The notes: a model not told the origin generated them from the sequence alone. 44,167 nucleotides of DNA from RUG11783 sp964599695 (GCA_964599695.1 CAZRGP010000020.1:1-44167), one strand, 5' to 3'; shown: positions 25,821 through 33,763, counted from the first letter of the stretch. Numbers and translations are program-made.

Positions 25821-25850
25821 AGTATATACTAGACCTCTTTTGATTGTCAA
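25821..25850 (-). promoter_or_regulatory. Promoter of the rpmH operon
   Basis: On the minus strand a perfect TTGACA (25845-25850) is followed after 18 bases by TATACT (25821-25826). It is 35 bases upstream of the rpmH start and is the strongest promoter seen in the window, fitting a ribosomal protein gene. Confidence 0.85.
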
Positions 25851-25882
25851 GGAAAAAACATTTACCAGCCTATTATTAATTA

Positions 25883-25922
25883 GGCGAGAATGCCCGTGCT
25901 TTCAAACATGGGATGAATCGCC
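25883..25922. repeat. Long imperfect hairpin at the left side of the TnpB element
   Basis: GGCGA (25883-25887) pairs with TCGCC (25918-25922), and CCCGTG (25893-25898) pairs with CATGGG (25107 offset region 25907-25912) inside it. It may be the left end of the TnpB element. It also looks like a right-end hairpin of a different, minus-oriented TnpB-type element. Confidence 0.45.
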
Positions 25923-26089
25923 CGCAAACTAGTGCCTAGTCTATTCAGATAATAGAATAGAAAATATAGATAAGATGCGTAATATATTATGCACCTTATA
26001 CTTTTGCTCTTGCTTTCGCTCTGCGTATATTGTATTATTGTGTTGGACGCAATGCAATATAGTACGATTATACCCTTCCAGGTGTTTCT
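25923..26089. other. AT-rich stretch with several small palindromes before tnpB
   Basis: No gene is seen. The stretch holds ACTAG-TGC-CTAGT (25928-25940), TCTATT-cagat-AATAGA (25940-25956) and the 18-base near-palindrome TGCGTAATATATTATGCA (25976-25993). It may be the left end and leader of the element, or displaced intergenic DNA from upstream of dnaA. Confidence 0.4.
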
Positions 26090-27373
26090 ATGAATCTTCA
26101 GGAGCGTAACAGAGCTATCAAAGAACATGGTAAAGCTACCCGTGAAAGACGGGGAGGCATGCTTTGCCGTGTCTTCGAAGTCAAGGTCGTCTCCTCCAGG
26201 ATGAACCATGCTCAGAAGGAGTTCGTCAATGCCTTGTTCCGGGAAGCCAAATGGTTCAGGAATGCCTATATCGCTGACAGGTCTTCCGTAACGGACAAGA
26301 GCTCTTCTGTACCCGTTAAGGTAGGAGATGTCTTTGAGACCAGATCGCTGGAGGTGATGGGCAGCCACATCAAGCAATCCATCATCGCTGAAGTGAAGGA
26401 GAACATCCGGGATCTTGCTTTGTCCAAGGCAGCAGGCAATAAAGTCGGTGCTCTTAAGTTCAAGTCTTTCTGTAACTGTGTCAACCTGAAGCAATATAAC
26501 AACACCTATAAGATAGATTTCAGCAAATCAACTGTAAGAGTTCAGGGATGCAAGAAACCGTTCAAGGTGAGAGGACTGCAGCAGATCCCCGGGGACGCAG
26601 AGATCGCCAATGCCAAATTCCTGAGAAAGGCAAGCGGTCTGTACTTCCACATCACCTGCTATCTTCCGGTAACAGAAAAGATAAAGCCCTGCGCTTCCGT
26701 CGGTATCGACTTCGGTATCAAGGACAATCTGGTGTTCAGCGACGGAAGAGAACCCATCAATATCGCGGTTCCGGAAAGCAAAGGGACAAAACTGGCCTCG
26801 AGACAGATGAACAAGGCACTTGCCCATAACGGTAATAAGAAAACGAAGAACCACTGGAAGAGGGTACAGAAACTGCGCAAGGCATACGAACACGACAAGA
26901 ACAAACGAAATGATGCTGCCAACAAGGCAGTTCATGATATTCTATCCAACTATGAAATCGTCGCGATCCAGGATGAGATGATCCATAACTGGCAGGCAGG
27001 ACTGTTCGGAGGAGAGGTCCAGCATTCGGCAATGGGCGCTGTTAAAGCGAAGCTCAGGAAGAGCTCAAGCGTCCGTGTGGTCGATCGGAGCTTTCCCTCC
27101 ACTCAGATATGTCCTGTATGCGGTAAGCTGACAAAGCATCCTCTGAAGGAGCGTGAGTATCACTGCAAGCATTGCGGATATCACCATCCATCGAGGGATG
27201 TGAAGGCAGCACAGTCCATACTGGATGAAGCAATGAGGTTCTACAAAGTCTCTCCGGAACAGAGAGCTCAGAGTCCTGTGGAGGTCGAATCCTATATCGA
27301 TTATTCTGGTTTTTCCCTATTATCGACACGATTTTTGCCTGAGATACAGGAAGCTCGTGACTTCCAGTCATAA
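26090..27373 (+). CDS. tnpB: RNA-guided transposon-encoded nuclease TnpB (IS605 OrfB)
   Basis: The 427-residue protein keeps all three acidic residues of the RuvC-like nuclease: Asp207 in GIDFGIKDNL, Glu296 in VAIQDEMIHNW, and Asp370 in HPSRDVKAAQ. A four-cysteine zinc ribbon lies between the last two (CPVCG at 341-345, CKHCG at 359-363). Proteins of this family cut DNA guided by an RNA made from the 3' end of the element (omega/reRNA), helping the element persist at its site. The frame is uninterrupted and motifs are intact, so it may be active. A C-terminal tail of about 50 residues follows the last catalytic residue and overlaps the region that would encode the guide RNA scaffold. There is no adjacent tnpA. 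AGGTG precedes ATG 26090 weakly. Confidence 0.93.
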   Translation: MNLQERNRAIKEHGKATRERRGGMLCRVFEVKVVSSRMNHAQKEFVNALFREAKWFRNAYIADRSSVTDKSSSVPVKVGDVFETRSLEVMGSHIKQSIIAEVKENIRDLALSKAAGNKVGALKFKSFCNCVNLKQYNNTYKIDFSKSTVRVQGCKKPFKVRGLQQIPGDAEIANAKFLRKASGLYFHITCYLPVTEKIKPCASVGIDFGIKDNLVFSDGREPINIAVPESKGTKLASRQMNKALAHNGNKKTKNHWKRVQKLRKAYEHDKNKRNDAANKAVHDILSNYEIVAIQDEMIHNWQAGLFGGEVQHSAMGAVKAKLRKSSSVRVVDRSFPSTQICPVCGKLTKHPLKEREYHCKHCGYHHPSRDVKAAQSILDEAMRFYKVSPEQRAQSPVEVESYIDYSGFSLLSTRFLPEIQEARDFQS

Positions 27374-27387
27374 GTAGTTCACTTACA

Positions 27388-27430
27388 GGCAAAAACAGGC
27401 ATTTCATTTTCAGCCTTGTTTTTGCCTCTT
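27388..27430 (+). terminator. Hairpin just past the TnpB element
   Basis: GGCAAAAACAGGC (27388-27400) pairs with GCCTTGTTTTTGCC (27413-27426) with a single bulge and is followed by TCTTT. It can stop transcription leaving tnpB before dnaA. It begins six bases after the predicted element end and so falls in the predicted guide segment. Confidence 0.65.
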
Positions 27431-27499
27431 TACACCCGTTTTTTATCCCGTTAATTCCCCTTCCCCTGTTGAAAGAAAGGCTGATTTTTGGTAAAATGT

Positions 27500-27527
27500 T
27501 TGAGTACATAAAATAGTATTATATTAT
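27500..27527 (+). promoter_or_regulatory. Possible dnaA promoter
   Basis: TTGAGT (27500-27505) and TATTAT (27522-27527) are 16 bases apart in an AT-rich stretch 35 bases before dnaA. Overlapping ATTATA sequences make the exact -10 uncertain. A TCAACA-type motif (27467-27475, minus orientation) lies just upstream and could allow DnaA autoregulation. Confidence 0.4.
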
Positions 27528-27561
27528 ATCTTCATTTTCATTCTTATATCAGAGGAAGACT

Positions 27562-28866
27562 ATGGAATCCTTCTCACAGTGTCTGGATGCTGTAAAAGAG
27601 TATTGCAAACAGCATATCACCGAAGCGGCATACAATCTTTGGATCAAGGGACTGGAAGCAGAATCCTTCTCCGGGGACAGTGCCGTTCTTTCTACTTCGT
27701 CCGAATTTCTCCGTTCCAATGTGGAGAGCCGTTATCTCAATCTCCTGAAAGAGGGATTTGAGGCCGTGATCGGATACCCCATCGAACTGAAGATCATCGC
27801 AAGGGACTCCATTAAGGCGGAGATCCCGAAGCCGTCTCCGATGTCATCGAGAGGGGAGAGTTCCTACACTTTCGACAATTTCATTATCGGACCGGACAAC
27901 CGTTTCGCCCATGCTGCCGCCATCGCGGTCGCCGCGAACCCGTCCAATGCCTACAATCCGCTGTTCATTTACGGATCTTCCGGACTTGGCAAAACACACC
28001 TTCTGTACGCGATCAAGAATCAGCTCGCTCAGACCAGGCCGGAACTGAAAGTTCTCTATATCGGGGGAGACAGCTTCACCAATGAGCTGATCGCAGCCAT
28101 CAAGAGCGGATCGACGGAACCCTTCCATGATAAATATCGCAACGTGGACGTTCTTCTGGTGGACGATGTCCAGTTCATCGGAGGAAAGGAATCCACTCAG
28201 GAGGAGTTCTTCCATACATTCAACGCGCTTCACGATGCGCACAAGCAGATCGTCCTCACATCAGACCGTCCTCCCAAGGAGATCAAGAGTCTGGAAGACC
28301 GTCTGCGCACCCGGTTTGAATGGGGACTTATCGCCGACGTGAAACCGCCGGATATCGAGACCAGGATCTCCATCCTCTACCGGAAAGCGGAGGAGATCAA
28401 CTTCAAGCTTCCTTCAGAAGTAGCGGAATATATCGCGCAGCAACTGAAGAGTGATATCCGTCAGCTGGAGGGGACACTGAAAAAACTTTATGCATACTAT
28501 CTGATGACAGGGGAGGAGCCGACGCTCTCCCAGGCGCAGGAGGCCATCGCGGACATCATCAACGAACAGATGCCCTGGCCGGCGACAGTGGACAAGATCA
28601 TCGATGAATGCTCAAGAACATTTGTCGTTTCCACCGACGATATCCGTTCCAACAAACAGAACTCCGATATCTCCACAGCGAGACAGGCCGCCATGTATGT
28701 CATCCGCGAGATCACAGGCAACACCATGGAGAAGATCGGGTCCGAATTCGGAGGAAGAAATCACGCGACGGTCGTCTATGCCATCCGCAAGGTGGAAAAA
28801 CAGATGAAAGATGATCCGAGATTCAAGGCGATTGTGGAAGACATCATCAAAAACTGCCAGCAATAA
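27562..28866 (+). CDS. dnaA: Chromosomal replication initiator protein DnaA
   Basis: The 434-residue protein opens the origin and loads the helicase. Domain I (1-80, with YNLWIKGLEAESF) is followed by a very short linker (about 82-100), the AAA+ domain (Walker A YGSSGLGKTH at 137-146, Walker B VLLVDDVQF at 197-205, SLEDRLRTRFEWGL with the Arg finger region) and the DNA-binding domain IV (about 340-434). Domain IV is unusual: the signature reads FGGRNHATVVYA (N400-H401-A402-T403) where most DnaA proteins have GRDHTT or GRDHST, and the basic loop before it is SNKQNSDISTARQ instead of a Lys/Arg-rich SKKR-type loop with PRQ. GAGGAAG precedes ATG 27562. It starts the plus-strand origin operon. Confidence 0.97.
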   Translation: MESFSQCLDAVKEYCKQHITEAAYNLWIKGLEAESFSGDSAVLSTSSEFLRSNVESRYLNLLKEGFEAVIGYPIELKIIARDSIKAEIPKPSPMSSRGESSYTFDNFIIGPDNRFAHAAAIAVAANPSNAYNPLFIYGSSGLGKTHLLYAIKNQLAQTRPELKVLYIGGDSFTNELIAAIKSGSTEPFHDKYRNVDVLLVDDVQFIGGKESTQEEFFHTFNALHDAHKQIVLTSDRPPKEIKSLEDRLRTRFEWGLIADVKPPDIETRISILYRKAEEINFKLPSEVAEYIAQQLKSDIRQLEGTLKKLYAYYLMTGEEPTLSQAQEAIADIINEQMPWPATVDKIIDECSRTFVVSTDDIRSNKQNSDISTARQAAMYVIREITGNTMEKIGSEFGGRNHATVVYAIRKVEKQMKDDPRFKAIVEDIIKNCQQ

Positions 28867-29078
28867 ACATTTCTTCAACAATTCACCGACAATCTTCAAC
28901 ATCTTTAACGACACATTATATTCTGTTGAATATTTTCAGAATTTTTGAACAGGGGACCGTGAAAGATCAACAGCCATCATTTCCGTATATAGATGGAAAT
29001 ATTGCGATCTTCAACTCTTTGACCGTCCCTACTAAAACTACTCAACATAGAAATATATAAACTAGGAGCGAATAAAAA
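28867..29078 (+). other. Candidate oriC: dnaA-dnaN spacer with clustered TCAACA-type motifs
   Basis: This 212-base spacer sits where gene orientation switches and where oriC lies in many Firmicutes. No TTATCCACA box is present. Instead TCTTCAACA occurs at 28872-28880 and 28893-28901 (21 bases apart, two helical turns), TATTCAACA at 28924-28932 on the minus strand, AGATCAACA at 28964-28972, TCTTCAACT at 29008-29016, and TACTCAACA at 29039-29047. These share six of nine positions with the classical DnaA box. An AT-rich run (29048-29062) after the last motif could be the unwinding element. The assignment as origin is inference. Confidence 0.65.
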
Positions 29079-30188
29079 ATGAAAATTACTTGCAACCGGC
29101 AGGAGCTTCTCTCCTCCATTACCGGTGTCAGCAGAGCTGTCAGCGGAAAATCCTCGATACCTTCCATCGAGGGTATCCTCTTCGAATGTGACGACACGAA
29201 ACTGAAGCTGACGGCATACGATCTGGAGATCGGCATCATCACCTATACCGCAGCGGAGATCTACGACACAGGCAGCATCGTCATCAACAGCCGCCTCCTC
29301 AACGATATCCTCCGCAAGAGCGATGGGGATACGGTCACGATAGAAAGTGATGACAATCTCCGCGTCAACATTCAGAGCGGGATCACAAAGTACAGTTTCA
29401 TCGGGATCTCCCCGCTGGACTTTCCGGAACTTCCCGTTCCCGCCACCGACGATTCCCTTACCATTCCCGGACAGGATGTGAAGGAACTCATCGACAAGAC
29501 GATCTACGCGGTATCCACCAGTGATCAGAAGCCGGTGCACACCGGAAGCAAGTTCATTCTAAGTGATAATACGCTCACTGTAGTATCCGTGGACGGACAC
29601 CGTCTCGCCATCGCGAAGAAGGAGGGACTTGAGAGCGATCTGGATACATCCTTCATCGTTCCGGCAAAGACCCTTCAGGAACTCTCCAAACTGATCGGGG
29701 ATAAGGAAGAGAATATCCGCATCAGCACAGCAAGAAGATACGCTGTTTTCCACCTTGTGGGATACACCGTGATCACAAGACTTCTTGAGGGGGACTTCAT
29801 CGATTACAAGAAGAGCCTTCCCAGGGCATACAAGACGGTCGTGAAGATCAACTCTGCAGACCTGATGGATGCTGTTGACCGCACATCCCTGCTCATCAGC
29901 GACAGGTTCAAGAGCCCGATCCGTCTGGAAGTGGATGACCAGACCATCAAAGTGAGCTGCACCACGGCGCTTGGTTCCGTCCATGATGAAATCGCCTGTG
30001 AAGCGGACGGGGAACCAGTGGTCATCGGATTCAACTACCGCTATATCCTGGACGCGCTCCGCAATGCAGGTGTTTCCAAAGTGAAACTGATGCTCAATGA
30101 ACCCACGATGCCTATGACCGTGGTACCGGAAGAAGGAGAGGATTTCCTGTATCTGATCCTTCCGGTAAGACTGAGGACAAATGACTAG
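29079..30188 (+). CDS. dnaN: DNA polymerase III subunit beta (sliding clamp)
   Basis: The 369-residue protein is the ring-shaped dimeric processivity clamp, with three repeated domains of about 120 residues. Recognisable blocks are MKITCNRQELLSSITGVSRAV at the start, SIPSIEGILFE, TVVSVDGHRLAI in the middle, and a C-terminal MTVVPEEGEDFLYLILPVRL. AGGAG ten bases before ATG 29079 marks the start. The stop overlaps the following S4 gene by eight bases. Position after dnaA is as expected. Confidence 0.97.
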   Translation: MKITCNRQELLSSITGVSRAVSGKSSIPSIEGILFECDDTKLKLTAYDLEIGIITYTAAEIYDTGSIVINSRLLNDILRKSDGDTVTIESDDNLRVNIQSGITKYSFIGISPLDFPELPVPATDDSLTIPGQDVKELIDKTIYAVSTSDQKPVHTGSKFILSDNTLTVVSVDGHRLAIAKKEGLESDLDTSFIVPAKTLQELSKLIGDKEENIRISTARRYAVFHLVGYTVITRLLEGDFIDYKKSLPRAYKTVVKINSADLMDAVDRTSLLISDRFKSPIRLEVDDQTIKVSCTTALGSVHDEIACEADGEPVVIGFNYRYILDALRNAGVSKVKLMLNEPTMPMTVVPEEGEDFLYLILPVRLRTND

Positions 30189-30393
30189 AATCATCATACA
30201 TACACAGTACATCACGCTCAGCCAGTTTCTGAAATATTCCGGTGCAGTTGAGACCGGAGGAGAGGCGGGAGATGAGATCCGTGCAGGGCAGGTATTGCTC
30301 AACGGAGAACCCTGCACTGCCAGAGGAAAGAAACTGTATGGCGGCGAAGTGATCACTGTTTACGGGAAAGAATATCAGGTGGTTAAGCCGTGA
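30181..30393 (+). CDS. S4-domain RNA-binding protein (RlbA/YaaA-like)
   Basis: This 70-residue protein is a lone S4 RNA-binding domain: ITLSQFLKYSGAVETGGEAGDEIRAGQVLLNGEPCTARGKKLYGGEVITV has the family pattern of leucines, GEA, the VLLNGE turn and RGKKL. It matches the small protein always found between dnaN and recF in Firmicutes (yaaA/rlbA in Bacillus), linked to ribosome or RNA metabolism. It overlaps dnaN by eight bases and recF by four, so all three are coupled. Confidence 0.92.
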   Translation: MTRIIIHTQYITLSQFLKYSGAVETGGEAGDEIRAGQVLLNGEPCTARGKKLYGGEVITVYGKEYQVVKP

Positions 30394-31481
30394 GGCTGAT
30401 ATCGGAAAAAATCTTGAATTTTCGGAACATCGCTTCCGCAGAATTTGTTCCATCCGAATCTGTCACTGTCATATGCGGAGAGAACGGTCAGGGAAAGACG
30501 AATCTTCTTGAAAGCATCTTTCTCCTGAGCGGAGCCAAAAGTTTCCGGAAAGTAAAAGATCGGGAGATGATCACAAAAGAGGAGGAGTTCTCTGTCATCG
30601 ATGCTGTCTTCTTTGCGGAGAAGAGGGAACAGAAGTTTCATTTCACCATCAGTGACAAGGGAAGAAGAGCCTCTCTCAATCAGGGTTCGGAACAAAAGGC
30701 TTCAGATTTTGCTGGAACCTTTTGTTGTGTTGTCTTTTCTCCGGATCATCTTGAGCTGGTGAAGGGAACACCTTCCGAAAGAAGACGATTTCTGGATACG
30801 GCTCTGTGTCAGCTTTCGCCCCGTTATTTCAATGATCTGAAGAACTATACCAGACTGATCCAGCAGAAAAACACCCTTTTGAAGGATGCAAGAGGTATCT
30901 CCGCAGCATTCGATGTGCTGGACATCTATGACAGCCAGCTGGCGCAGTGCGCGGTGGGAATCTCCAAGGCAAGAAGGGCATTTATCGGACAGCTGGATGT
31001 GGTATCCAAGGAAGCGTATGCTTCCATTTCCGGAAAATGGGAGGAGATGGAACTTGGATACGAGTCAACGCTGTTCGAGGATCCGGAGTTTGATCCGGAC
31101 AATGCCTATAAAAAGATCCTATCGTCAAGGGCGGATGATATAAGAGCAGGATTCTCCACGGTAGGTCCCCACAGAGATGATCTGGATATACGGATCAACG
31201 GGGATGCTGCAAAGACATACGCCTCCCAGGGACAGCAGAGAACGGCGGTTCTTGCCCTGAAGCTGGCGGAGTCGGAATTGTTCCGGCAGAAGCTGGGGGA
31301 GGAACCGGTATTGCTCCTGGACGATGTGCTCTCCGAACTGGATGAGTTCCGACAGGAATATCTTCTCAAGAGACTGGGCAGATCCCAGGCGATCATCACC
31401 TGCTGTGAGCCGAACTTCGTGGAGAGAAGAACGGGTGCAAAGGTGTTCCGGATGCACCGCGGCGTTCTGACGGAGGAATAG
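30390..31481 (+). CDS. recF: DNA replication and repair protein RecF
   Basis: The 363-residue SMC-like ATPase helps load RecA at gapped DNA. Walker A is CGENGQGKTNLLESI (29-43), the signature region is ASQGQQRTAVLALKLAE, and Walker B is PVLLLDDVLSELDE. The start is GTG at 30390, overlapping the previous stop as GTGA, and the N-terminus (MRLISEKILNFRNI) fits the family. The length is normal. It is followed after three bases by remB. Confidence 0.96.
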   Translation: MRLISEKILNFRNIASAEFVPSESVTVICGENGQGKTNLLESIFLLSGAKSFRKVKDREMITKEEEFSVIDAVFFAEKREQKFHFTISDKGRRASLNQGSEQKASDFAGTFCCVVFSPDHLELVKGTPSERRRFLDTALCQLSPRYFNDLKNYTRLIQQKNTLLKDARGISAAFDVLDIYDSQLAQCAVGISKARRAFIGQLDVVSKEAYASISGKWEEMELGYESTLFEDPEFDPDNAYKKILSSRADDIRAGFSTVGPHRDDLDIRINGDAAKTYASQGQQRTAVLALKLAESELFRQKLGEEPVLLLDDVLSELDEFRQEYLLKRLGRSQAIITCCEPNFVERRTGAKVFRMHRGVLTEE

Positions 31482-31484
31482 AGA

Positions 31485-31757
31485 ATGTATCTGCATCTGG
31501 GAAACGACGTTGCCGTCCGGACGAAGGAGATCATCGGAATATTTGATTTCGATTACTGTTCAGTGGACAAGAGAACGAGGCTTTTCCTGTCCAAGGCGCA
31601 GAAAAACGACGAGATCATCGATGTGACACATGAACTTCCCAAGAGTTTTGTCGTCACGGCAGATGACTACAACAAGAGAGTATATATAACAAACGTCTCT
31701 CCTGCCACGCTGGCAAAACGCGGGGAGCGGGACAAAGAGATAGAAGAAGAGAAATAA
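31485..31757 (+). CDS. remB: Extracellular matrix regulator RemB-like (DUF370)
   Basis: This 90-residue protein (MYLHLGNDVAVRTKEIIGIFDFD, then KSFVVTADDYNKRVYITNVSPATLAKR) is of the DUF370 family. In Bacillus the gene between recF and gyrB is remB (yaaB), involved in biofilm matrix regulation; a DNA-binding role is suggested by its relative RemA. GGAGG eight bases upstream supports ATG 31485. The acidic tail (ERDKEIEEEK) may be flexible. Function in this organism is inferred only from family and position. Confidence 0.88.
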   Translation: MYLHLGNDVAVRTKEIIGIFDFDYCSVDKRTRLFLSKAQKNDEIIDVTHELPKSFVVTADDYNKRVYITNVSPATLAKRGERDKEIEEEK

Positions 31758-31765
31758 GGTAAGAG

Positions 31766-33763
31766 ATGGAAGAAGAAATCAAGAAAGATATTGAACAGGA
31801 AAGCACATACGACGCTTCCAACATTGAGGTCCTTGAAGGACTGGAAGCTGTACGCAAGCGTCCCGGTATGTATATCGGAACGACCGGAGCAGCAGGCCTT
31901 CATCATCTGGTGTATGAGATCGTGGACAACTCCATCGATGAGGCACTTGCAGGATACTGCACCGAGATCGATGTAAAGATCCTTCCGGGAGAGATCATCG
32001 AAGTTACCGACAACGGAAGAGGTATTCCGGTGGGCATTCAGTCCAAGGTGGGACTCCCCGCTGTTACCGTCGTTTACACGGTGCTTCATGCAGGAGGAAA
32101 ATTCAGCGGCAAGGGCTACCACTTTTCCGGGGGTCTGCACGGTGTCGGTGCTTCTGTCGTCAATGCCCTCTCCGAGTGGCTGGAAGTCACTGTCAATTCG
32201 GATGACGGAAAAGTATACCGTCAGAGATTCTCACGCGGCAAGCCGGAGACGGATCTGGAAGTAGTCGGGACCTGTGAGACGACCGGAACATCGGTCCGAT
32301 TTCTTGCGGATTACGAGATCTTCGACACCATTCAGTATACTTTCGAAACACTGCATCAGAGACTCCGCGAGCAGGCCTTCCTCAACGCCGGTGTACGGAT
32401 CGTCCTGACCGATGAAAGAGACGGAGCGGAGCACCGCACCGAGGTCATGCAGTATGAAGGAGGAATCAAGTCCTTCGTCGAGTTCATCAATAAGGAGAGA
32501 AACTACGAAGTTCTCCATGACGATGTCATCTACTTCAAGAAAGAAGGTTCCTTCCCTGCTCAGCGTATCAATGAGAACACCGGAGAAGCGGAGAAGACCG
32601 AACTCGCCTACGAGGCGGAGGTAGCCATCCAGTACAACGACAGTTACGTGGATCTCATCGTGTCCTTCGCCAACGATATCCGCACGGCGGACGGAGGCAT
32701 GCACGAGGACGGATTCAAGACGGCTCTCACCCGCGTTTTCAACGATTACGCGAGAAAATACAAGATTCTGAAGGATGGGGACGACAACTTCAAGGGCGAG
32801 GATGTCCGCGAAGGAATGACCTGTGTCATCAGCGTCAAACTGCAGGAAGCCCAGTTCGAGGGACAGACCAAAGGAAAACTCGGTAACCCCGAGATGAGAG
32901 GGATACTCAACAACCTCACGGCGGAAAAACTGGGAGAGTATTTCGAGGAACATCCCCAGGTCGCCAAGAATATTCTGGATAAGGCCATGCAGGCTTCCCG
33001 CGCCAGGGAGGCTGCGAGAAGAGCAAGGGATAACGCCAGAAGGAAGACAGCTTTGGATTCCTCCACGCTTCCCGGAAAACTGGCGGACTGCTCTTCCAGG
33101 GACACCGAGATGACCGAGATCTACATCGTCGAGGGAGACTCCGCAGGAGGCTCCGCAAAGGACGGAAGGGACAGAAGGTTCCAGGCGATCCTTCCTCTGT
33201 GGGGAAAGATGCTCAACGTTGAGAAGGTACGTATCGACAAGGTCTACGGAAACGACAAACTGCAGCCGGTCATCCTGGCTCTCGGAACCGGGATCGGCGA
33301 TGAATTCGATATCAGTAAGCTTCGCTACGGCAAAGTCATCATCATGGCGGATGCCGATGTGGATGGATCCCATATCCGTGTTCTGATGCTCACCTTCTTC
33401 TTCCGCTATATGAGGGAACTGATCGAGAGCGGACATGTGTATCTTGCTCAGCCTCCGCTGTACCGTCTGACCAAAGGACAGCAGATTCGCTACGCATATA
33501 CTGATGAGGAGCTGGTAAAGCTCCAGGCGGAGATGGGCGGCAACAATATCAAGGTAAACCGCTACAAAGGTCTTGGTGAAATGAACCCGTCCCAGTTGTG
33601 GGAGACCACCATGGATCCTGAGTTCCGCACCCTGAAGAAGGTCACGGTCGAGGACGCCGAGAGCGCGGACATGGCCTTCGCGATCCTCATGGGGGACAAG
33701 GTCCCGCCGCGCAGGGAGTTTATCGAGAAGAACGCACAGTTCGTAAAGAACCTGGATATCTGA
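31766..33763 (+). CDS. gyrB: DNA gyrase subunit B
   Basis: The 665-residue protein is the ATPase and TOPRIM part of gyrase. The GHKL ATPase is seen in EIVDNSIDEAL, VTDNGRGIPVG and GGLHGVGASVVNALS. The TOPRIM domain has VEGDSAGGSAKDGRDRRFQAILPLWGK and IIMADADVDGSHIR. The position matching E. coli Lys447 is Trp (LPLWGK), which I recall as usual in many Clostridia and therefore do not treat as a resistance mutation. AAGG upstream supports ATG 31766. The protein ends at the standard NLDI C-terminus. Confidence 0.97.
   Translation: MEEEIKKDIEQESTYDASNIEVLEGLEAVRKRPGMYIGTTGAAGLHHLVYEIVDNSIDEALAGYCTEIDVKILPGEIIEVTDNGRGIPVGIQSKVGLPAVTVVYTVLHAGGKFSGKGYHFSGGLHGVGASVVNALSEWLEVTVNSDDGKVYRQRFSRGKPETDLEVVGTCETTGTSVRFLADYEIFDTIQYTFETLHQRLREQAFLNAGVRIVLTDERDGAEHRTEVMQYEGGIKSFVEFINKERNYEVLHDDVIYFKKEGSFPAQRINENTGEAEKTELAYEAEVAIQYNDSYVDLIVSFANDIRTADGGMHEDGFKTALTRVFNDYARKYKILKDGDDNFKGEDVREGMTCVISVKLQEAQFEGQTKGKLGNPEMRGILNNLTAEKLGEYFEEHPQVAKNILDKAMQASRAREAARRARDNARRKTALDSSTLPGKLADCSSRDTEMTEIYIVEGDSAGGSAKDGRDRRFQAILPLWGKMLNVEKVRIDKVYGNDKLQPVILALGTGIGDEFDISKLRYGKVIIMADADVDGSHIRVLMLTFFFRYMRELIESGHVYLAQPPLYRLTKGQQIRYAYTDEELVKLQAEMGGNNIKVNRYKGLGEMNPSQLWETTMDPEFRTLKKVTVEDAESADMAFAILMGDKVPPRREFIEKNAQFVKNLDI

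Larger units (their letters stand above)
25878..27382 (+). mobile_element. TnpB-only IS200/IS605-type element
   Basis: An intact tnpB is followed by a right end typical of this group: the stem CTCGTGACT-TCC-AGTCATAAG (27352-27372, overlapping the stop codon) and then TAGTTCAC, with the expected cleavage after TTCAC at 27382. There are no terminal inverted repeats or target duplications, as expected. No tnpA (Y1 transposase) is present, so movement would need TnpA in trans. The left end is not resolved: a long hairpin at 25883-25922 and a small one, ACTAG-TGC-CTAGT (25928-25940), are both candidates, so the start given here is approximate. The element lies between rpmH and dnaA. Confidence 0.65.

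Noticed and set aside
25599..25850. N-terminal extension of rnpA by 84 codons
   Set aside because: It overlaps rpmH and the hairpin; family alignment places the start at 25598.
25880..26494. Minus-strand open frame at the left side of the TnpB element
   Set aside because: Overlaps the start of tnpB and the palindromes; no recognisable protein.
33200..33220. Trp in GyrB at the position of E. coli Lys447 (LPLWGK)
   Set aside because: I recall LPLWGKML as usual in many Clostridia, so it is not evidence of a resistance mutation.
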